From assembly GCA_035545895.1 (NCBI GenBank), contig DASZXJ010000146.1:1-35481 (forward strand): a stretch of 35,481 bases of DNA, read 5' to 3'. Both the position numbers and the translations under genes were made by a program. The first letter of the stretch is position 1. Each line of letters begins with the position of its first letter. This DNA comes from DASZXJ01 sp035545895. GTDB lineage: Bacteria; Planctomycetota; Phycisphaerae; Tepidisphaerales; Tepidisphaeraceae. Under the pieces are notes generated by a model. The model was not told the DNA's origin. It was given only the letters and a program-made list of their open reading frames with translations, and did no database searches. Of this stretch, positions 7,918-15,245 are shown piece by piece.

Positions 7918-8421
7918 ATGACCTTCAACATGTTTTTGCAAGCCAATCAACCCGGTAAGCTTTACCGAGCCGTCACGATTCTCGTGCAGGTTTTCCCACG
8001 GCTGCTGGGGCTGATGTTCCTGTATGCAGCCGTTCTAAAATCGATCGATCGGACAAACCTACAAGCGGTCTTGAAGTTCGATGGATTCTCCAGGTCGATT
8101 TCCCCGGTGTTGGCATGGATTGTCATTGCGTCTGAAGGGTTGCTCGGGTCGATGCTTATCGGCTTATCTCCCAGGAAATGGTTGCTGGGCGCAGCGGCGG
8201 GGATGCTCGCGATTTACACGGGTCAATTGATTGTTCTGGTTGCCTCCGATGGGGCGCCCGATTGCGGCTGCATGCAAATATTGACGTTGATCGAACAGCA
8301 GCAGCGCGATCGACATGACAATATCATGGGACTGTCGCGCAATATCGTGCTTCTGCTGGCATTGGCAGCGACATGGTTGCAGGTTCCGCCTCGAAACAAA
8401 CATCCAAGGAGTTCAACGTGA
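7918..8421 (+). CDS. MauE/DoxX-like four-helix membrane protein
   Basis: A 167-residue protein with about four membrane helices. It carries the signature of the DoxX/MauE group: RLLGLMFLYAAVLKSIDR in helix 1, a WIVIASEGLLGSMLI helix 2, and a short loop with DCGCMQ after helix 3. MauE-like proteins handle disulfide chemistry in the periplasm, and the Cys-Gly-Cys in the loop fits a thiol-active site; the partner here is not known. The stop overlaps the GTG start of the following oxidoreductase (GTGA), so the two are translated together. Function is inferred from family resemblance only. Confidence 0.75.
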   Translation: MTFNMFLQANQPGKLYRAVTILVQVFPRLLGLMFLYAAVLKSIDRTNLQAVLKFDGFSRSISPVLAWIVIASEGLLGSMLIGLSPRKWLLGAAAGMLAIYTGQLIVLVASDGAPDCGCMQILTLIEQQQRDRHDNIMGLSRNIVLLLALAATWLQVPPRNKHPRSST

Positions 8422-9743
8422 GTTCACCACGCAGACGCTATGCCCAAGTTGGCCTGGGTTCCCGAAGTTCAATTTACAGCAACGCCATTCTCAAGGATTA
8501 CGCGGACTCGTCCGAGCTGGTCGGCTATTGCGACACGAACCAGACGCGGATGAATTACTGGAACAACTACTACACGAAAACGCTTGGCACAAAACCGGTT
8601 CCCACATTCCGTGCCGACCAATTCGAGGAAATGATCAAAAAACAGAAGGTGGATTGCGTGGTCGTGACGAGCATCGACCGCACACATCACACCTACATCA
8701 CCCGCGCGATGGAACTGGGCTGCGATGCGATCACCGAAAAGCCGATGACCATCGATGCGGATAAGTGTCAGGCCATCCTCGACACGCTCAAACGCACGGG
8801 CAAGAAACTGACGGTCACATTCAACTATCGATACGCACCGCGCAATACCAAGATCAAGGAATTGCTGGCCAGCGGTGTGATCGGGCAGATCAAGAGCATT
8901 CATTTTGAATGGCTGCTGGATACGACGCACGGGGCCGACTACTTCCGGCGATGGCATCGCGACAAGCGCAACAGCGGCGGATTGATGGTGCATAAATCGA
9001 CCCACCACTTCGACCTGGTCAACTGGTGGATCAATTCAACCCCAAAAACCGTCTTCGCGCTGGGCGATCTGGTTTACTACGGCCGGGCCAACGCCGAAGC
9101 ACGCAACGAACAGCGGGCTTATGAGCGGTGTCACGGCGCGCCGAGCGCCGAAGGCGACCCGTTTGCCATTTATCTCGAAAAAGATGAATCAATGCGCGAG
9201 ATGTATCTCAAAGCTGAACCGGATGATGGATATATCCGCGACCGCTGCGTCTTTGCCGATGGCATCAGCATCGAAGACGACATGGCGGTGCTCGTGAAAT
9301 ACAAGAGCGGCGTGACGATGTCCTACCATCTGACCGCCTACAGCCCATGGGAAGGGCTGCGCGTCAATTTCAATGGCACGAAGGGACGCCTGGAATATGA
9401 AGTCGTCGAAAACAGCTATGTGAGCGGCTCGGCGCGCGATATCAACCGCCCGGAGATTCGCAGCGCCAGCGAATACATTGGCCCGGAACCGACGACGATT
9501 TTGATCCGTCCGCTTTTCGGCAAGCCGCAGAAAGTGGACCTTGGCGAAATCCGTGAAGGCGGGCACGGCGGCGGCGATACCCGGCTGCTTCATGACGTTT
9601 TCGCGCCCGTGAAACACGATGACCCGCTCGGACACCGAGCCGATCATGTGGCGGGCACCATGTCGATTCTGACCGGGATTGCCGCAAATAAATCGTTTCA
9701 AACCGGATTGCCGGTCAATGTGGATGATCTTGTGAAGTTTTAG
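8418..9743 (+). CDS. Gfo/Idh/MocA-family oxidoreductase
   Basis: A 441-residue NAD(P)-dependent dehydrogenase of the Gfo/Idh/MocA family, whose members oxidise or epimerise sugars, inositols and their derivatives. The start is a GTG at 8418 with an AAGGA box seven bases before; earlier in-frame codons overlap the previous gene. The Rossmann motif (QVGLGSRSSIY) begins at residue 10, the EKPM turn is at 107-110, and the substrate-site motif GGLMVHKSTHHFDLV runs from 188 with Lys193 and the HHFD residues as likely catalytic centre. There is no Tat-type twin-Arg leader, so it is cytoplasmic. Sugar specificity cannot be told. Confidence 0.92.
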   Translation: MSSPRRRYAQVGLGSRSSIYSNAILKDYADSSELVGYCDTNQTRMNYWNNYYTKTLGTKPVPTFRADQFEEMIKKQKVDCVVVTSIDRTHHTYITRAMELGCDAITEKPMTIDADKCQAILDTLKRTGKKLTVTFNYRYAPRNTKIKELLASGVIGQIKSIHFEWLLDTTHGADYFRRWHRDKRNSGGLMVHKSTHHFDLVNWWINSTPKTVFALGDLVYYGRANAEARNEQRAYERCHGAPSAEGDPFAIYLEKDESMREMYLKAEPDDGYIRDRCVFADGISIEDDMAVLVKYKSGVTMSYHLTAYSPWEGLRVNFNGTKGRLEYEVVENSYVSGSARDINRPEIRSASEYIGPEPTTILIRPLFGKPQKVDLGEIREGGHGGGDTRLLHDVFAPVKHDDPLGHRADHVAGTMSILTGIAANKSFQTGLPVNVDDLVKF

Positions 9744-9760
9744 TGCCGATATAACTGACG

Positions 9761-10300
9761 ATGCAGCAAAGCACTGCTCAGCTCGTCAGCGGCAAGGATC
9801 ACTTCAACCGCATTGTCCTGAACGGCATTTGCAAGGCGAAGGTGTCGATCGACATCATGACGGCCGACTTCAAGGCGATGCTCGTCCCCGATGGATTAAG
9901 CAGCCGCGCGAGGTCAATCGTTGAGGTGTTTCGAAGTCTTGCGCGCAAGGGCGTGGAAATTCGTCTGTTGCATGCCGGCGTGCCCAGCTCAGCCGCGCTG
10001 AGCGAGCTGAAGCGCGAACTGCCCGAAGGATTGATTATCCGCCGCTGCCCCAGATTACATTCCAAAGCGGTCATCATTGATGCTAAGACGATGTATCTGG
10101 GCAGCGCGAATCTGACCGGCGCGGGTCTGGGCGCCAAAGGCGACAAACGCCGCAACTTCGAGATGGGGATCTGGACCGACCAAATCACTTTGATCGAGCC
10201 GGTGATGGAAGAATTCAACTCGCTCTGGGAAGGCCGGCACTGCGCGGGCTGCGGCAGGCGCGATGTGTGCCCTGTGCCACTGGAAGAACCGGCATTATAA
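9761..10300 (+). CDS. Single-HKD phospholipase D-like protein with Cys-rich tail
   Basis: The 179-residue protein has one perfect HKD motif: HSK, four residues, D, six residues, then GSAN (LHSKAVIIDAKTMYLGSANL). Enzymes with one copy, such as the Nuc endonuclease, pair two subunits to build the active site, so this is probably a dimeric phosphodiesterase or nuclease. The C-terminal tail reads CAGCGRRDVCPVP, three Cys in a spacing that could bind a metal with one more ligand; this may help contact nucleic acid. There is no signal peptide, so the protein is cytoplasmic. No ribosome binding site is clear. It is alone; no toxin-antitoxin or restriction gene flanks it. Confidence 0.85.
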   Translation: MQQSTAQLVSGKDHFNRIVLNGICKAKVSIDIMTADFKAMLVPDGLSSRARSIVEVFRSLARKGVEIRLLHAGVPSSAALSELKRELPEGLIIRRCPRLHSKAVIIDAKTMYLGSANLTGAGLGAKGDKRRNFEMGIWTDQITLIEPVMEEFNSLWEGRHCAGCGRRDVCPVPLEEPAL

Positions 10301-10319
10301 ACCCGAATATCGAAATCAG

Positions 10320-10388
10320 AATGACGAAATCAATAACGAATGACCCAAATCCGAATTCGTCATTCGGATTTCGTCATTCATTCGTTAT
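10320..10388. repeat. Palindromic dispersed repeat, GAATGACGAA type
   Basis: AATGACGAAAT (10320-10330) pairs with ATTTCGTCATT (10368-10378), and ATAACGAATGA (10333-10343) has a reverse complement at 10378-10388. The centre contains further TTCGTCATTCGG units. The element fills the gap between the phospholipase D-like gene and the convergent beta-helix gene and may act as a shared 3' structure. Confidence 0.75.
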
Positions 10389-10405
10389 TCTGGTTTGGTC
10401 ATTGG

Positions 10406-11551
10406 TCATTCCGCCGACCGGGTCGTCGGCAGTTTTTTATTCGGCCCCGGCTTGCCGCGATTCACATCCCAGGTCAGAGGCACGTAAGGCGTGTTGTTAT
10501 CAATCTTCGCATCGATCGCCCGGCCTGGATATGCAGAAGGCCCTTCCAGATATCCGCTGAAACGGTTGTTGATGATCTTGCCGAATTTGCTGGTGTTCAA
10601 AATCGCGACGTGGTTGCCCATGCGCGAATAATTGTCTTCGCAGATCACGTCGGTTCCACCAAGTTCGAAGATGATGCGCACCCCCTTGCCATCCGGTCTT
10701 TGCGGGGCAAAGCTCGTGTTTCGACGCACGCGCGTGCCCACCGAAGCGTCGGAAATGATCGAATAGGCGAACGTGTCATTGTTGTCGTCAAATCGCGACG
10801 TCATCACCGGGTTTTCGTAATAATTGTCCTGCACCACCGTGTTGTGCCCATTTCCCTGAATTTCGACGCCCATGCGATGAAGGCCGGAAAAATAGTTCTG
10901 CTCGATCAGCAGATCCTTCGCATCCTTGCGATGGGCGATGAGGTGAATTCCTTCGTTGCCGTTTTTGAACTGGTTAAAAGCGATGGTGAAGTTGCTCCAG
11001 TTATAGCCGTAAATCGCGTTGTCGGCCTTGATCGGGTCGAAGACGCAATTGGTGATCTGGCTGTCCTGCAGGCCGGTGTTCAATTCAAACGCGTTGGAGT
11101 GATCGTCCGTTTTCAGTTGCAGATCGATCCAGCAGTTGTCCACGACAACCGCTTTGACCATTTCGTCGTTGGGCCGATCGGCGTAGAGCGCGCGACCCTG
11201 AAAGCTGAGGTTGCGCAGCTGCAGCCCAGCGCCATGAAATGAAAAGACGAAGACTTCCTGGGTGGCTTTGAGAATGGTTGGAGTGTCTGCCACGACATGG
11301 TCGCCATCCCATCGCAGTTGGGTCGAGCCTTGGACAATCTGGCCATCATGCGGGTTTAGAGTTTCAGAGATTTCAATCGTTCCCGGGGGCAGACGAACAA
11401 CCTGGCGAATCGCGGCGGCATCGAGCGCACGTTGAATGGCGGCGGTGTCGTCCAAGCCATCATCCGGCTTGGCGCCAAATGAACGGACATCCAGATCAGC
11501 CGCCAATAGCGTCGCGGGCAGAAGGACGAGAATGGCGACACAACGACGCAT
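10406..11551 (-). CDS. Secreted right-handed beta-helix protein (pectate lyase 3 type)
   Basis: A signal peptide of 18 residues (cleavage after LLAA) precedes the motif DVRSFGAKPDDGLDDTAAIQRAL, the usual start of the pectate lyase 3/polygalacturonase-like beta-helix family. The body has regular rungs rich in Asn and Asp (NLSFQG, VDNCWIDLQL, ITNCVFDP, VQDNYYENPV, ICEDNYSRMGN) as in parallel beta-helices. Such proteins bind or cleave polysaccharides. I cannot confirm the catalytic Asp residues, so activity on a given glycan is inference. The 381-residue length is normal. It fits a biopolymer-degrading lifestyle, together with the esterase at 12397-13287. Confidence 0.85.
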   Translation of the reverse strand: MRRCVAILVLLPATLLAADLDVRSFGAKPDDGLDDTAAIQRALDAAAIRQVVRLPPGTIEISETLNPHDGQIVQGSTQLRWDGDHVVADTPTILKATQEVFVFSFHGAGLQLRNLSFQGRALYADRPNDEMVKAVVVDNCWIDLQLKTDDHSNAFELNTGLQDSQITNCVFDPIKADNAIYGYNWSNFTIAFNQFKNGNEGIHLIAHRKDAKDLLIEQNYFSGLHRMGVEIQGNGHNTVVQDNYYENPVMTSRFDDNNDTFAYSIISDASVGTRVRRNTSFAPQRPDGKGVRIIFELGGTDVICEDNYSRMGNHVAILNTSKFGKIINNRFSGYLEGPSAYPGRAIDAKIDNNTPYVPLTWDVNRGKPGPNKKLPTTRSAE

Positions 11552-11815
11552 GAATGGATCAGTGTATGCGGCAGAAGTGACAAAAAAAGAGCCGGGCGCG
11601 GCTGGTCACAAATCCGCGCTCGCTCCCTACGGCTCTCCAGCTCCGGAAGGCAACTCCCGGTGGCGTTCGCCGAGATACCGAACTGACGAAAGCATTGTCT
11701 GATGATCGATCGAAAACCGCTATTGGCCTAAACAGGCTTTTGCGATAAGCAATTAAATCAACAGGACTTATATCATCCATTTCGCGGCGACGGCATTTCC
11801 AATAGAATTCCCGCC

Positions 11816-12379
11816 ATGCGTCACGTGATATCTGCTTTGGTGATTAACGAACCCGGTGTCCTGGCCAACGTTGCAGGCATGTTTGCCGCTCGCGGATTCA
11901 ACATCGATTCGCTCGTGGTCGGCCGGACTGAAAACCCCGATCTTTCGCGAATGACGGTTGTCGTCGATGCCGATGACAACACCCTGGAACAGGTCCGCAA
12001 GCAACTCGGCAAGCTCGTGCCCGTCGTGAAAGTCCGCGATTTTGAAGGCACATCCTATGTCGAGCGCGATCTGGCGCTGATCAGCGTCGGCGTCGGTCCT
12101 GAAAAACGCGGTGAAGTCATCGAAATCGTCAATCTCTTCCGAGGCAAGATTGTCGATATCGGCAAGCAAAGTCTGATCGTCGAACTCGGCGGCACGGAAG
12201 ACAAGATCGAAGCATTGATCGAATTGCTTGCTCCATACGGAATCAAGGAACTGGCGCGCACCGGCGTGATCGCGATGTCGCGCGGCAACCAGGCCACCAA
12301 GGAAGAAACCACTGAAAAACCCAGGCAGCGAAAACGCGCGCTCGGCGCTGCATCAGGCCCGGCGCTGCCGCCAAGCTAA
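11816..12379 (+). CDS. ilvN: Acetolactate synthase small (regulatory) subunit
   Basis: The 187-residue protein is the regulatory subunit of acetohydroxyacid synthase, the first common enzyme of valine, leucine and isoleucine synthesis. It opens with the ACT-domain pattern MRHVISALVINEPGVLANVAGMFAARGFNIDSLVVG, which binds the feedback inhibitor valine, followed by YVERDLALISVGV and a second ACT-like domain ending at TGVIAMSRG. The family is usually about 160-175 residues; the last ~25 here form a basic, Ala/Pro-rich extension. No catalytic subunit gene lies beside it in this window. The gap upstream (11552-11815) shows only weak hairpins and no clear promoter. Confidence 0.95.
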   Translation: MRHVISALVINEPGVLANVAGMFAARGFNIDSLVVGRTENPDLSRMTVVVDADDNTLEQVRKQLGKLVPVVKVRDFEGTSYVERDLALISVGVGPEKRGEVIEIVNLFRGKIVDIGKQSLIVELGGTEDKIEALIELLAPYGIKELARTGVIAMSRGNQATKEETTEKPRQRKRALGAASGPALPPS

Positions 12380-12396
12380 TTGGAATTCGCAAACGA

Positions 12397-13287
12397 TCAG
12401 GGTTCCTGAGTTGTCAATCCACGCGCCTTGAGCCAAACCATCAAATCCCCCGTCCAAGGCAGCGGATGCGCATAAGGCGGGTTGCGATCGCCCAACCCCA
12501 GGCCGTGATTGCCGTGCTCGTAAATATGCAGTTCAAACGGCACGTTGTTCTTCTTGAGCGCATCCGCGAAGTTGATCGAATTCTCAACCGGCACGGTACG
12601 GTCGTCGCGCGTGTGCCAGATGAAGCAAGGCGGCGTTTTGTCCGTCACCTGCAACTCGTTGGAAAATTCCTTGACCAGTTCCGGCGAAGGATTGTCGCCA
12701 AGCAACCCGCGGCGCGAACCGGCGTGCGTATTCTCGCCCATGGTGATGACCGCGTAACACAAAATCCCAAAATCCGGCTTGGAACTGATTTTATCGATCG
12801 GATCGGCGGCATTGGCATCGCCGGCGTCATAATGCGTGAGCAGCGTCGAAGCCAAATGCCCGCCCGCCGATGAACCCATCACGCCGATCTTGTCGGAATC
12901 GATCTTATATTTCTCTGCATTGGCGCGCACATATCGCACGGCCCGGGCCACATCCTGTTCCATCGAGGGATGATGATAGCCGTCCGATGCCAGGCGATAT
13001 TTCAGCACGAATGTCGTGATCCCCCGCTGATTCAGAAATACAGCGTAATCGTGTCCTTCATGGGCCGCGAGATGCTGATATCCCCCGCCGGGAAGGATGA
13101 TGATCGTGCCGTTCTTGTCCGACGCCTTGGACGAAATGAAAGGCGTAAGCGATGGAATATCCTTCGGCGCAGTCCCCAGCGCGCCGGGCGCGCCGTTGGG
13201 CCAGAGTGGAATCTCCGCTTCCTGAGCAAAACTTCGGATTGTGGAAGTCAGCATCGTCAGCGCCGCGAGACATACAATCTTATTCAT
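12397..13287 (-). CDS. Secreted alpha/beta hydrolase, acetyl-xylan-esterase-like
   Basis: Start is the ATG at 13287, with a GGAG box eight bases before, giving a signal peptide (MNKIVCLAALTMLTSTIRSFA) and a mature esterase of the BD-FAE/acetyl-xylan esterase type. Visible sites are the oxyanion loop ILPGGGYQHLA, the nucleophile elbow GSSAGGHLAS, Asp in WHTRDDRTVP and His in YEHGNHGLG. WPNGAPGA at the mature N terminus is typical of this group in polysaccharide degraders. It probably removes acetyl groups from hemicellulose outside the cytoplasm. Its 3' end faces ilvN 17 bases away. Confidence 0.88.
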   Translation of the reverse strand: MNKIVCLAALTMLTSTIRSFAQEAEIPLWPNGAPGALGTAPKDIPSLTPFISSKASDKNGTIIILPGGGYQHLAAHEGHDYAVFLNQRGITTFVLKYRLASDGYHHPSMEQDVARAVRYVRANAEKYKIDSDKIGVMGSSAGGHLASTLLTHYDAGDANAADPIDKISSKPDFGILCYAVITMGENTHAGSRRGLLGDNPSPELVKEFSNELQVTDKTPPCFIWHTRDDRTVPVENSINFADALKKNNVPFELHIYEHGNHGLGLGDRNPPYAHPLPWTGDLMVWLKARGLTTQEP

Positions 13288-13333
13288 GAATACGCTCCGC
13301 AGTGCGCGACAGCTTATATCCAAGCCTCCAACG

Positions 13334-13362
13334 AAAAAAGCCCACGGCTAAGCCGTGGGCTT
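13334..13362 (-). terminator. Rho-independent terminator of sigma factor gene
   Basis: An 11-bp stem (AAGCCCACGGC with GCCGTGGGCTT) closes a 3-base TAA loop. On the minus strand it is followed by six Ts. It lies 26 bases after the sigma factor stop, in correct orientation. Confidence 0.85.
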
Positions 13363-13387
13363 GGGGCTTGTCATCCTGAGACGGCTG

Positions 13388-14374
13388 TTAGTTCGTCGCA
13401 GGATTGTTGTTGTCATTGGCAGCTTCCTGCTCGGCTTTTTGACGCAGGACGCCTTCTTCCATGAGTTTGCGAATCTTGGTCAGAGCCTTGTTCTGGATCT
13501 GACGGACGCGCTCCTTGGTCACGCCGATGATCTTGCCGACCTCTTCCAGCGTCAGCGGGGTTTCCTCCGCCTGCTGCCAGTTGAAGCGGCGACGGATGAC
13601 GGTCTGTTCCGTATCCGACAGATCAGCCAGGTTGCGATCGACGATCTGCTTAAGCTCGTCAATGCAATCCTCTTCGACGACATCTCGCTTCTTGTCGATC
13701 CAGTCGCTCTTTTCCAGGTCGGGTTCAAACTCGACCGGGAACCGCGTGCGATGGCGGCTGTGCTTCATCGCGGTGCGCGAGAAAGCCTTGAGAATCGCTC
13801 GGCAGGCGTACGTGCTGAACTTAAAGCCGCGATCGACGTTGAATTTATCCACCGCCCGAAGCAACGCCATGTTGCCTTCCGAGACGATCTCGGCAAAGTC
13901 CACATCGCCCAGCCGCGTGCGTTTGGCCATCGCCAATACCAAGGCCAGGTTCGTTCGAACCAAGTATTCGCGATAGTGTTCGAATCGGCGGTGCCATTCA
14001 ACGACATTTTCAGCGGTCTGCTTGGTCAGCCCTTCACGTTTGACCTTTTTCTGAAGCTGCGAGAGGCGCATCTTCGCCAGGTTAAAGCGAAGGAACATCA
14101 ATCGCTCTTCCGGCGCCTTCATGAGCTGGGGCGCGCCGGCGGAAATTCCATTGGCAAACGCGTCATCGCGCGTCGGCTGATACCAGCTCGTCAGGGGCAG
14201 GGTCCGTTCCGCATCGGCTGTGAACAGTTCCTGTTCAATGCCCTTGCGGTGAAAGATCGGGCTGTCCATGAAGGCGTAGTTTTCCGCAAGCAGACCTTCC
14301 GCGCGCTTACGCAATCCGCGCGGGATGGGGCTTTGCTTGGGACTTGTCTTCCTGCTCATCATTACAGTGGCCAC
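13388..14374 (-). CDS. Sigma-70-family RNA polymerase sigma factor with divergent region 2.3
   Basis: Region 2 (about residues 140-205 from this start) includes LVRTNLALVLAMAKR, FAEIVSEGNMALLRAVDKFNVDRG and FKFSTYACRAILKAFSR. Region 4 (about 250-312) ends in LTLEEVGKIIGVTKERVRQIQNKAL, the -35 binding helix-turn-helix. The link between them is too short for a full sigma-3 domain. In housekeeping sigmas FKFSTYA is followed by WWIRQAI, whose Trp pair helps melt the -10 element; here it is CRAILKAF, which argues for an alternative sigma. I favour the GTG at 14374, five bases after AAGGAGG (14386-14380); a TATAAA box at 14452-14447 would place the transcript start next to the longer ATG at 14437. 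A good terminator follows. Confidence 0.9.
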   Translation of the reverse strand: MATVMMSRKTSPKQSPIPRGLRKRAEGLLAENYAFMDSPIFHRKGIEQELFTADAERTLPLTSWYQPTRDDAFANGISAGAPQLMKAPEERLMFLRFNLAKMRLSQLQKKVKREGLTKQTAENVVEWHRRFEHYREYLVRTNLALVLAMAKRTRLGDVDFAEIVSEGNMALLRAVDKFNVDRGFKFSTYACRAILKAFSRTAMKHSRHRTRFPVEFEPDLEKSDWIDKKRDVVEEDCIDELKQIVDRNLADLSDTEQTVIRRRFNWQQAEETPLTLEEVGKIIGVTKERVRQIQNKALTKIRKLMEEGVLRQKAEQEAANDNNNPATN

Positions 14375-14630
14375 GACGGCCTCCTTCTGCTGGGTCTTTT
14401 TGGCTCGCTCCGCGAGTCCAAACGGCATTGTATCCACATTCCAGCGTTTATACCTTCAATACGTTGCTCGCGCTCAGTTGGTTCTTAACATAACCTCTTG
14501 TAAAAAAAGACCTTAAATTCGCCTATCCATTCCCTGCCATTTTCAGTCATTCCTGTCAGTTCAAATCTTTCGCTTTGTCCTTTTAGATGCCGCGGATACG
14601 ATCCAAGGCACGCGAAGGCGTTACACACCC

Positions 14631-15245
14631 ATGGATAAGAAAACCCTGTGCCTGGGCGGAAGTTTCAATCCGATACACCATGGCCACCTCATATGCGCCC
14701 GCGCCGTGGCTGAATCCATCGGGTTTGGCCGTATATTGATAATTCCCACGGGCCAGGCGCCACATAAACCAGCAGCACCCGAGCAAGCGACCAGCGCGCA
14801 ACGCCTGCAAATGTGCAGACTTGCAATTGAATCGCTCGATCAAAAAACCGGCGTATCTTTTGATGTCAATGATCTCGAAATAATTCGTCCCGGTCCCAGT
14901 TATACGCTTGACACAGTCCGCGAATTACGTCGCCAGGGATGGTCAAAAGTTCACTGGCTCATCGGCGCGGACATGCTTAACTTTCTGCCAAAATGGCATA
15001 AGCATGCTGAGCTTCTAAGCGAGGCTGATTTCCTAATCATGGCCCGCCCCCGGGAAACGATCGACTGGGTGTCCCTGCCCAGTGAACTTCACAAATTAAA
15101 GAACAACGTCATCCCCGCCCCGTTGATCGATATCAGTTCCACCGAAATTCGCAAGCGTGTCAAACAGGGTTTGGACATTACCTATCTGACGCCGCCGGCG
15201 GTTGTCGATTTCATCCACGCGCATAACCTCTACCGGGGCTCATGA
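14631..15245 (+). CDS. nadD: Nicotinate-nucleotide adenylyltransferase
   Basis: The protein of 204 residues transfers AMP from ATP to nicotinate mononucleotide, giving deamido-NAD in NAD synthesis. It shows the nucleotidyltransferase motif GGSFNPIHHGHL (residues 9-20), with the GSFNP and HxGH signature, then PTGQAPHKP, the substrate-loop segment WLIGADMLNFLPKWHKHAEL and the C-terminal ISSTEIRKRVKQG that binds ATP phosphates. The length is normal. Its stop overlaps the start of waaA by ATGA, so the two are translated as a pair, although the pathways differ. It is divergent from the sigma factor gene across a gap of about 190-260 bases. Confidence 0.95.
   Translation: MDKKTLCLGGSFNPIHHGHLICARAVAESIGFGRILIIPTGQAPHKPAAPEQATSAQRLQMCRLAIESLDQKTGVSFDVNDLEIIRPGPSYTLDTVRELRRQGWSKVHWLIGADMLNFLPKWHKHAELLSEADFLIMARPRETIDWVSLPSELHKLKNNVIPAPLIDISSTEIRKRVKQGLDITYLTPPAVVDFIHAHNLYRGS

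Noticed and set aside
10340..11242. Plus-strand frame opposite the beta-helix gene
   Set aside because: Begins in the palindromic repeat and runs antisense to a protein with signal peptide and pectate-lyase-3 motif.
11559..11780. Possible 73-codon gene before ilvN
   Set aside because: No ribosome binding site; the translation (RRTPPGVAFRSW and similar) looks like intergenic repeat sequence read by chance.
13355..14488. Long plus-strand frame of 377 codons opposite the sigma factor
   Set aside because: The minus strand encodes a clear sigma-70 protein with its own terminator; this frame has no family resemblance and arises from GC-biased codon use.
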